A stretch of DNA of 26,313 nucleotides, from positions 1 to 26,313 of the forward strand of contig JWZX01001772.1 of NCBI GenBank assembly GCA_001275005.1, given 5' to 3'. Source of the stretch: Chrysochromulina tobinii. Taxonomy: Eukaryota; Haptophyta; Prymnesiales; Chrysochromulinaceae. Positions 1 through 9,300 of this stretch are shown here, piece after piece; the first letter of the stretch is position 1, and every line of letters starts with the position of its first letter. The translations under genes were made by a program, and so were the position numbers. Under the pieces are notes generated by a model. That model had not been told where the DNA came from. It saw only the letters and a program-made list of their open reading frames with translations, and searched no databases.

Positions 1-2864
1 GCGGGGGTGCCTGGCCCGGCGCTCCAGCCGCTGACGAACCTCAAGGTCACTGCCGAGGGGCGAGATCCCGAGTACTACAACTCTACGGAGAAATACCTCG
101 ACGTGACGAACACGGCTATCGAGACGCAGACCGCTGTCTTCGAGAGCCTCTTGAAGCAATCCCACGAGAGCGGAGAGATTCCTACCATGGATGCAAACAA
201 CATTCTCGCGACGGCTGAGCTGGCTGCCCGTGCGGGGCAGCACCAGACGGCGATTCAGCTGCTGCTCCGCCGCCAGGTGCTGCTCCGCCGCCAGCAGAAG
301 CTCCCGAGTGAAGATACCCCTGCGTCGCTCAAGCGCATCGCCAAGGAGATCCTCGACGGCGGGTGCGTGAAGCCGTGGCCCGCGACGCTTGTCGAGCTAG
401 CCAGTGAGAGGACCGAGGAGCTCTCCCTGAAGGACTTTAAGGAGCTCCTTTCATCATCGTCGAAGCAAGAAACCCCCTTCTCCAAGGGCGCGCTCGTGCG
501 CGTGTTTTTGCGAGATACGTGGATGAATGCGAGCATTCATTGCAAGAAAGAAAAGCCCGACCGAGAGTCCTTCGACGATGAAACTGCCGCTGATAAGTGG
601 AGCAGAGAATGCCATGAGTTTATCGAGAAGAGACGGAAGGAGGCAGCGGAGGCCAATCTGAAGGAGGCGAAAGCGAAAGCGAAAGCGGAGCAGTTGGTGG
701 CGGCGGAGCAGGTGGCGCCACCCAACGAGCTCATCGCAGCTCGAAAGGCCTCGGAGGCGGCCACGAAGGCGGCGGATAAAGCCTCGAAGGAGGCCACGAA
801 GGCGGCGGAAAAGGCCAAGCCGGCCAAGGCGGCAGACGATTATTACTTTGACGGGGAAAAGTACTCCGGAGTCATGTACGAGGTCGAGGGCCGTCTGGGA
901 GACGGCGAGGTCGAGAAGAAAGTGAAGGAAATGCACGAGGAGGACGTGATCGCTCTGTGCCAGAGTGGTCTTCCTCTCGTGCTGTGCGTGGCGGCCCAAG
1001 AGGGCGAGCCGCGCGTGGTCGACGCCCTTCTCGAAGCCAAGGTCAGCCCATACGCCACCGACAAGAACGGCTCGACCGCGCTGATCCGCATCTGCTCCCA
1101 GCCGAACGCCACCGACAAGAACGGCTCGACCGCGCTGATCCGCATCTGCTCCCAGCCGAAGAAAAATATCCGAAAGGAACACTATGAGTGCATCGAACTG
1201 CTCTTGAACGCGACTTGTAAGCAATTCTTTCACGTCCGCAACCTGCAGCGCCAGAATGCCTACGACCTCGCCACTCACAACAAGCAGTGCGAGACTTTGC
1301 GCCTCATGTCCCCGTCTTCTTACCCTTGCATGCTGTTGGGTACAAAAGAGGATCGCGAGAAGGACGAGCGTAAGTTCAAGAAGCGTGACTATTGGGCGCA
1401 CGATGAGACTTGGGCATCGGGTATGTCGACGCTGATGGTGACGTTGCGCTTCGCCCCCAAGGAGACTGTCGAGAATTGCGTGAGGAAATTGCTCGCTGCA
1501 AGGGCAGATGAGAGCGATGATGAGCGCCTCACACGGCTGAAGCCATTGGTCAACTTCCCACATCCCAAGGGCGGCTCGACGGCTCTGCACATGGCCTTGG
1601 TTTCAGAGGACCTTCCCGAAGTGGTTGAGCTTCTCCTCGAGGCAGGGGCTGATGTGGACGCAAAGGAGGAGGCCGAGGGCAAACTGCGCACGCCGCTGCT
1701 GCAGGCGGCTCAGGCGGGGCATGTGAAGGCGGCCAAGAAACTCATCAAGTATAAGGCCGACCCATTCTTCGAAAGGGATACACGCTCGACCCTCATGTAC
1801 GCTGATTGCCACTGATGACCTATGATGACCTCGGTTGACCTCGGATGGCCTTCGATGACCTCTGATGACCTCTGATGACCTCTGGCTGTCTCCATCATCA
1901 GGTACGCGGCGCAGTACGGCAACAAAGACGTGGCTGAGGTGCTGCTCGAGGCGGCGGGCGACTGGAAAGGGACTGACTGGAAAGGGTCGGAAAGGTTTTC
2001 CAGAGAGCGACTGGAAAGGGACATATTGAGAAAGGAGCTGCTCAATATGAAGGCGAGTAACCGCGATGGGGGAGATCCGGATTCGGCCCTGACCTTTGCT
2101 TCGCGCTACGGGCACGTGGAAGTTGCGCAGCTGCTTCTGAATAACGGCTTCGACGTGGACTACGAGCTAAATCCGGAGGGATTCTATACCTCACTCCACC
2201 GCGCGTGCGCCAACGGGCACGTTGAAGTTGCGCAGCTGCTGTTGAGACACTTTTCCGATCGTGGGCTTGGAAAGTATCTAAACCAAAAAACTCCATCAAA
2301 AGGCAATGACGGAGCGCCATCAAAAGGCAATGACGGAGCGATGACCTCGCTGATGTGGGCTGCCAAAAATGGTTACACTCACATGGTGAACTTCTTCTGA
2401 TGACCTCTGACGACCTCTTGATTACCTCTGATGACCACTGATTACCTCTGATGACGTCTGGTGACCACTGTTGACCTCTGATGACCTCTGATGACCACTG
2501 ATGACCTCTGATGACCACTGATGACCACTGATGACCACTGATGACCTCTGATGGCCTTCATCCTCAGGTGAGGACTCTCCTCATGGAACCCGACGTCAAC
2601 CTCGACGTGGTGAACAACCGTGAGCAGGATGCGCTATGGCTCGCTTCAGCCAAGGGGCACATTGACATCGTCAAGGTACTCATCGAAAAGCTTCGGCGCA
2701 GTGGGAAGCTTAAGCAGAGGATTGGCGTGAAGGCCAAATTAACCCAAGCAGGGGCAGCGATGTTATCTTGTACACCGCTCGAGGCGGCCGAATATTATGG
2801 CCATGATGCGGTTGTGCGCGTGCTGCGTCACGCCACGCAAACCATCACTCGGATCGAGCTCTAG
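1..2864 (+). CDS. Ankyrin-repeat protein, 5' partial, three exons, lacks C-terminal Nudix region
   Basis: The reading frame is open from the left edge, so the start lies outside the window. Exons are 1-1796, 1902-2385 and 2568-2864 (TAG at 2862). Spliced, they give 858 residues in one frame. The protein begins in the region that follows the ART domain in the - strand paralogue. It continues through a charged Lys/Ala-rich helix (about residues 215-280) and then ankyrin repeats with recognisable TALHMAL, TSLHRACANGHVEVAQLLL and LWLASAKGHIDIVKVL motifs. It stops shortly after HDAVVRVL, whereas the paralogue at 3314-9902 continues about 600 residues into a Nudix domain. Both introns have GT and CAG ends, and their positions were fixed by alignment with the paralogue. 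Ankyrin repeats bind protein partners; the partner is unknown. The early stop may make this a degenerating copy, or a splice isoform could continue downstream. Confidence 0.82.
1054..1161 (+). repeat. In-frame 54-bp tandem duplication in the ankyrin gene
   Basis: Two 54-bp copies lie head to tail at 1054-1107 and 1108-1161, nearly identical, encoding an 18-residue segment (ATDKNGSTALIRICSQPN) twice. The - strand paralogue has one copy, so the duplication arose in this copy. It inserts half an ankyrin repeat, which may disturb the stacking register. Confidence 0.95.
1797..1901 (+). repeat. Intron 1 of the + strand ankyrin gene, made of 10-bp TGATGACCTC-type units
   Basis: This 105-bp GT-AG intron is in phase 2. 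It starts GTACGCTG and ends CATCATCAG, and the next exon starts GTACGCGG, so GTACGC flanks the insertion on both sides. Removing it joins LM to YAAQYGN, which matches the paralogue. The interior is mainly degenerate units of TGATGACCTC. The homologous intron of the - strand paralogue (5785-5914) occupies the same codon position but is 130 bp long. Confidence 0.85.
2293..2340 (+). repeat. In-frame 24-bp tandem duplication
   Basis: Two identical 24-bp units at 2293-2316 and 2317-2340 encode PSKGNDGA twice between two ankyrin helices. The paralogue has only RDRNNE-type sequence in this loop. Confidence 0.93.
2386..2567 (+). repeat. Intron 2 of the + strand ankyrin gene, a 10-bp minisatellite absent from the paralogue
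   Basis: This 182-bp GT-AG phase-0 intron splits HM from VRTLL. From about 2400 to 2555 it is an almost uninterrupted array of 10-bp units alternating TGATGACCTC and TGATGACCAC. The - strand paralogue reads straight through this point with CACATGGTGAGG (about 5400-5412), so the intron exists in only one copy. GTGA occurs at both the intron start and the following exon start. The 5' end (GTGAACTTCTTCTG) resembles a worn copy of the adjacent exon. Confidence 0.85.
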
Positions 2865-3313
2865 CGCGCACCTGTCGGGAAAGAAAGGAGCTTTGTTATT
2901 ACGACGAGCTCTAGACGAGCACGAGGTTTTAGGCCTGGGTACGGGCTATGTTACTGCACGCGACGGTGGAGTGGAGTGTTGTGGCCGTTGTGAGTTATAC
3001 AAATATTAACCATCTCGAGAACGTGCACAGCGATAAACCGTAGTATCAAGTATTTGTACTTGTACTAGTAATGCTCCCGTCCTATTGCGCGGACTGGGCC
3101 ACTGTATTGGCACCGGCCACCGCTAAGGCTGCAGCCTCAGTCACGAATCAGTGGCGACGACACTGTATTACAGCAACGAGACAAACCCGAAGCCGATCTC
3201 CCCAGGGCGTTCTTGTAAAATGATCTGTAGCCGTAGCATGACTCGTCTCTCATCCGCACCCCTGCCCGCACACGCAGCACCGCTTTACAGGCAAGAAGGA
3301 CACCTCGTGGACA
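2865..3313. other. Intergenic spacer between convergent ankyrin paralogues
   Basis: These 449 bp separate the stop of the + strand gene (2864) from the stop of the - strand gene (3314). The stretch is more AT-rich than the genes, has a repeated GAGCTCTAG near 2857 and 2909 and a short GGCTGCAGCC palindrome near 3128. I see no coding sequence that continues the homology with the paralogue, so the Nudix-encoding end appears to be absent here, not merely frameshifted. Confidence 0.6.
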
Positions 3314-6300
3314 TCATGCCGTCCACTTCGCCTCGGTCACCTGCTTCTTCGCGCCGGCTGGGCCCTTCATCTCCGTCTTGAGCGTCACTTGGAAGCCGAG
3401 CTGAAGCTCGTACGTGTCGAGCCATTGCAGCGTGTTCATAGAGACGAGTTGCTTGTCCGCGCCAAAGTCGCGCGTGGCAATCGTGGCACCCAAGGCGCTC
3501 TCGGCAACGAGGTGAATCTCGGGCATGGCCACCTTCTTCGTCTTCGGCCTCCCCTTCTGCCGCCACGCCTGCAGGATCGGCCTCCATGGCACCCAGTACG
3601 CATGCTGGATCTCGATCCCATCCACTTGGATCTCTTCGGTCGCGCAGCGCAGCGCAAACACGGAGAAGTTGTCGTTGATCCGATGGTCGCGTGCACACTG
3701 CTGCTGCCAGCCGCCCAGGTAACGCATACCATCCCAGCTACGATCCACCTTGCACGCCACCTCCTCGAACAGCTCGCGCTCGAGCGCATCGATCTTGGAC
3801 TCGCCTGCGCAATCAGACGCAATCAGACGCGATCAGACGCGATCAGACGCAATCAGACGCGATCAGACGCAATCAGACGCGATCAGATGCGATCAGACGC
3901 CATCAGACGCAATAAGAAACGATCAGACGCAATCAGAGCGCATCGATCTTGGACTCGCCTTCGTTGACGGCGCCGCCGGGAGTGGACCACGCGCCGCGCT
4001 CCCACACCATGAGCAGCTTGGACTCATCGCGTGAGAAGACGAGGCCGGAGACTCCCTCAATGCTCGTCGAGTAGCTGGGCACCTGTGGGGAAGGAAGGAC
4101 GCCGTGGTGAGCACATGCATGCAAGGCAGGGGTGCTCGTCGAGAAGCTGGGCACCTTGTCCGGAATGCTCGTCGAGGGCCAGCAGTAATAGACGAGCTCC
4201 GCCGTGTACAGGTCCGCCTCGCTCACTGCACGGGACGACAACGATAAATCCGCACCGGTGACGTCGCCCGACGCGTCAGTCTCCTCCGTGGCCATCGGCG
4301 TCATGCCGTGGCCCGGCGGACGGTAGTGATGGAATCGGAAGCCGTGATCTGCAAGCCACGCAAAGTCGACAGCCTGCATCGAGCGCACCGAGATTGCGCA
4401 GTACACGGCGCCCGGTACCTTCTTCTTCACCTCCTCCTCGAGAGCAACTTCAATGTACAGCTTGAGGTGGTTCCAGAGCACGCTCCAGTGCACGCGGCGC
4501 ACGCAGCCCACCCGGAGCCAAACAGAGTTGTACGGGCCGAACTGCACCACCACGCCATGCTCGACGATCAGCGGGCCGACCGGCGTCTTGAGCTCGGCAA
4601 TCTCGACCTCATTAGGGCGATGAGGCACGATCTGGCCGCCGTACGCGCCCTTATGGTCCCACTCGAGCCGCTTCAAGTCTTCGTTCGCGATGCGCACACG
4701 CAACGCGGCCATCGGGGTGTGCTCGGGCGGTGGAGCAGCCTTCTTCACCATGGTCTCGAGCTTAATGGACCCTTGGCGTGTGACATTCGACCTCTTGAGC
4801 AGCTTGCCGATCGTTTCGAACAGTTTCATCCCAGTCTCGTTTCCCGCCTTTTTATACGCCTCGATGCGATTAGAGGCGATGCGCTCTGCCTCCGTGATCT
4901 GGCCGCGTGCCTCCTTCCAACCCACCAGCGCGCGCACCACCTGCAGATGCCCTTGCTCAATCGCAAGCAGCAACGCATCCTTGTGCACTGGAGCGACGTC
5001 TGACATCCTGACGTCGCCGCCGCTGCCTTGGGCGGCGGAGAACGGTTGAGGATGGGCGTTCGGCGTGGCTGAGACCGATTGAGGGTGCGCATGATACAGC
5101 GCGCGTACAACCGCATCATGCCCAGAGTATGCGGCTGCCATGAGCGCAGTATACTTCTCCTCCAGCGAGCCTGAGCCTGAGCCTGCAACCGTCTTTTCGA
5201 TCTTCGGAGTCTCGCCCTTAAAGTGGAGTGTACTGGCCGCCACGCCGATCTTCTGCCTCCAGCCCTTCCCACTGCGCCGAAGCTTTTCGAGGAGTACCTT
5301 GACGATGTCAATGTGCCCCTTGGCTGAAGCGATCCAGAGCGCGTTCTGGTTCTCTTTGTTCACGACGTCGAGGTTGATGGCGTCGTAGGTTAGAAGCATC
5401 CTCACCATGTGAGTGTATCCATTTTTCGCAGCCAACATGAGCGAGGTTTCGTTATTCCGATCCCTTTGGTTGAGATGTTTAGGACTGTGGCTCAACAGCA
5501 GCTGCGCGGCTTCGACGTGACCGTTGGCGCACGCGCGGTGGAGCGAGGTGTATGATTGTTCCGGCTCCAGCTCGTACTTCACGTCGATGTTGGCACGCAG
5601 CAGCATGTCGCACGTGCTCTTGTGCCCGTAGCGCATCGCTAGGCACAGGGCCGACTCTTCGAGTTGTCCCTTGCGGCTAGTCCTCATATTGAGAAGCTCC
5701 ATTTTGCGCGCCGGGCCATGGAGCTCCTCCGCCTTCTTAAGCATTTCTTCGGCCACGCGCGTGTTGCCGTACTGCGTCGCGTACCTGATGATGGAGGCAA
5801 CCAAAGGTCATCAGAGGTCCTCAGAGGTAATCAAAGGCCATCAAAGGTGATCCGATCCGAGGTCATCAGAGGTTATCACAGGTCATCCGAGGTCAACAGC
5901 GGCAACCAGCGTACGTGAGGATCGAGCGATCTCTTTTGTAGAACAGGTCGGCCTTATACTTGATGAGCACCTTGGCCGCCTCCACATGCCCCGCCTGCGC
6001 CGCCTGCAGCAGCGGCGTGCGTCCATCGCCCTTGGTGATCGAAGAGTTGTCCTTGGCGTGCTTCGCGTTCACATCAGCCCCTTCCTTGAGGAGAAGCTCA
6101 ACCACTTCGGGAAGGTCCTCTGTAACCAAGGCCATGTGCAGAGCCATCGAGCCGCCCTTCGGATGTTTGAAGTTGACGTCTGCCCTCGCACCGAGCAATG
6201 CCTTCACGCGACTCGCGAGCACATCCTTGGGGGCGAAGCGCAGCGTAACCATCAGCGTCGACATACCCGATGCCCAAGTCTCATCGTGCGCCCAATCGTG

Positions 6301-9300
6301 CCATTCGCCACGATCCTTGAACTTACGCTCGTCCTTCTTGCGATCCTCTTTTGTTCCCAACAGCATGCAAGGGTAAGAAGAAGTCTTCATATAGTAAAGA
6401 GTCTTGCACTGCTTGTTGCGAGTGGCGAGGTCGAAGGCATTCTGGCGCTGCAGGTTGCGGACGTGATAGAATTGTTCGGCAGTTGCGTCCAAGAGCAGCT
6501 GGATGCACTCATAGTGTCCCTTGTGGATCTTTTTTTCCTGCTGGGAGCAGATGCGGATCAGCGCGGTCGAGCCGTTCTTGTCGGTGGCGTATGGGCTGAC
6601 CTTGGCTTTGAGAAGGGTCTTGACGACAAGCGGAACGCCCTCTTGGGCCGCCATGCACAGCACGAGAGGAAGACCACTGTGGCACAGAGCGATCACCTCC
6701 TCCTCGTGCTTCTCCTCGACCTCGTCGCCTACCAGATGGCCCTCGACCTCGTACATATCTCCGGTGTACGTGGTTCCGTCAAAGTAATAATCGTCTGCCG
6801 CCTTGGCCGGCTTGGCCTTTTCCGCCGCCTTCGTGGCCTCCTTCGAGGCCTCATCCGCCGCCTTCGTGGCATCCTCCGAGGCCTTTCGAGCTGCGATGAG
6901 CTCGTTGGGTGGCGCCAGCTGCTCCGCCGCCGCCAGCTGCTCCGCTTTCGCTTTCGCTTTCGCCTCCTTCAGTTTGGCCTCCTCAGCCTCCTTCTGTCTC
7001 TGATCGATAAACGCACGGCATTCTCTGCTCCACTTGTTAGCGGCAGTTCCATCGTTGAAGGACATTCGGTCGGGCTTTTCTTTCTTGCAATGAATGCGCG
7101 CATTCATCCACGTCTCTCTCACAAGCACGCGCACGGGCGCACCCTTGGAGAAAGGGTTTTTTCCTTCGACCTCCTGCTTCTTTAATGCATCTCCAACGAG
7201 CTCCATGAAGTCCTCGATCGGTAGCACCTTGTCGTTGAGGCCCTCGGTCCCTCTGGCTAGCTCGACAAGCGTCGCGGGCCATGGCTCCATGCACCCGCGC
7301 TCGAGGATCTCCTCGGCGATGTACTTGAGCGACACAGAGGTATCTTCACTCGGGAGCTTCTGCTGGCGGCGGAGCTTCTGCTGGCGGCGCAGCAGCAGCT
7401 CGATCGCCGTCTGGTGCTGCCCCGCTCGAGCAGCCAGCTCAGCCGTCGCGAAAATGTTGTTCTCGTCCCCGCTGCTCTTCCACTGGCCGATGACGAACGA
7501 TGCTCTCCTGGAGCGCGCCGGCGGCGATGGTGACAGCGGCGTGGCAAGCATGCCCGGTAGGCCGTCTGTAACGTCTGTCATTTGAACCTGCAGCGCGAGA
7601 GGATTGGGAGCGTCATCAATGGCAATCAAAGGCAATCCGATGCAATCAGCGGCACGCACGTCTCCGCTCTCGTGGAATTGCTTCAAGAGGCTCTCGAAGA
7701 CAGCGGTCTGCGTCTCGATAGCCGTGTTTGTCACGTCGAGGTAGTTCCCCGTAGAGTTGTAGTACTCGGGATCTCGCCCCTCGGCAGTGACCTTGAGGTT
7801 CGTCAGCGGCTGGAGCGCCGGGCCAGGCACCCCCGCGAAGCGTAGCCCCTCGGTGAGTAGATCGAGCAGCTGCAAGTGCGATGTCTTCATCTTCGCGATG
7901 ACCTTCTCGATCGTGAGCGAGTGCAAGTTGACAGAGGGGCGCACCGTCACAATGAGCAGCCGTTCCTCGACACGAAAGTTGAGGAACTCGAGTCCGGTCA
8001 GAGGAGGGAAGAGCACCTCGGCCTCGTGAGGGTACTGCGAGAGCCACTCGAGGTCCGCGCCACGGTCGATGAGGCCCTGCGTGATCTCGAGCATCACGGG
8101 CGTCGTCGCCTTATCCTTGGTGGCGTAGCGCAAGGCCTCGTCACGCTTGGTGGACGCCGATGAAAAGCCGTACTCGATGCCGCCACGTGCATTATCCATC
8201 CCCTTGTTGAGCATTTTCTTGGGCATCGTGCGACGCGCGATGCCGCGGTAGACCATCTGAACTTTCGCGAGCTTCCCCAGCTTGAGCACCGCCGAGTTGA
8301 TCACGTGCAGCGTCGTCGTGTACAGGTTGCCAAACGTGTTGCCCGTGATACTCACATCATCGAGATTCATCGCCCGATTCTTTTGAACGGCGGTCGACGG
8401 GCTCTTCTTCTGAGCTGCCTCCTTCTCGCGCGCCTTCTTCTCATCCTTAGCTTGCTGCTGCTTCAGCTTCTTAGAGAGCTCTTCGGACGAATGCCGCTGC
8501 TGCTCGTCGCTCTCGCCGCGCAGCGTGCCGATCACGCGCAGCACGTCGTTGTACTTGGAGTACATCGGGCCGGTGTACAGGCGTGCCGCGATGAGCTCCT
8601 CCTCGATCAGCGGGTCGAGGTCCTTCTCACGCAGCTGCGCGTTGATCTCGTTCATCTTGGCCTCGTACTCGCCGAGCGGCATGATTTGACGCCTCGCGTC
8701 GCGCGCGCCTTGAATCTTCTCGTCTGCGTCGTCCGCACCGTCCTCACTCTCCTTGCCGAGCGGCACGCCGTGGATTTTCTGCTCGGAGGGCCATTGGGGC
8801 CCATCGCCGAGCTTGTGGATCGAGCCGTTGGAAATCTCGCTGCGAACAAGGAGGCCACACAGAGGCACGCAGGGAGATCACTCGGAGATCGGATGAGGGA
8901 GGCACGCAGGGAGATCACACCACACGGAGATCTGACGAACCTGAGCTCCTCAAGCTTTTCCTGGGTCGGGTCGACGACGAACCAGTACTCGAGCTCAGAC
9001 GTGGTGTGCGTGTAGTAGTTGGGCACGCGGAAGATCGCCGTCGCGTCCGCCGACTTGCAATGCTCGTTCTCCATCGCCTCGCGCAAGTTGGGGTTCGGGG
9101 GGCCAAGGAACCCATCCAGACCCTCGTAGAAGGTCGAGATCTCGCCAAACTTGAGCGAGCCCTCGCCGTCCTCGAAGAATTTGGAGGCAGCGGGCGTGCC
9201 CGCCTCGTCCGCCTCCTCTGCATCGGCCGTCTCCCCGTTGAGTTTCTTCGCTGCTTTGTAGATTGCCTGCGCAATCTCCTCCAGAACGTTCGATTCTGGG

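Noticed and set aside
454-1590. Long open frame on the strand opposite the + strand ankyrin gene.
   Set aside because: It is the shadow of GC-rich coding sequence; its product is low-complexity Leu/Arg/His with no domain, while the + strand gives ankyrin repeats.
2400-2555. TGATGA plus CTGA in each repeat unit resemble boxes C and D of intronic snoRNAs.
   Set aside because: The boxes are only a few bases apart in a 10-bp unit, leaving no room for a guide segment, and no terminal stem is visible.
3811-3935. A regular 10-bp array that could be mistaken for a CRISPR-like repeat array.
   Set aside because: There are no spacers, the units are directly contiguous and the context is a eukaryotic intron with splice sites.
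5986-7185. 399-residue + strand open frame opposite the ART-ankyrin-Nudix gene.
   Set aside because: It is the mirror of the 454-1590 shadow frame in the duplicated arm and shows the same Leu/Arg-rich composition, not an independent gene.
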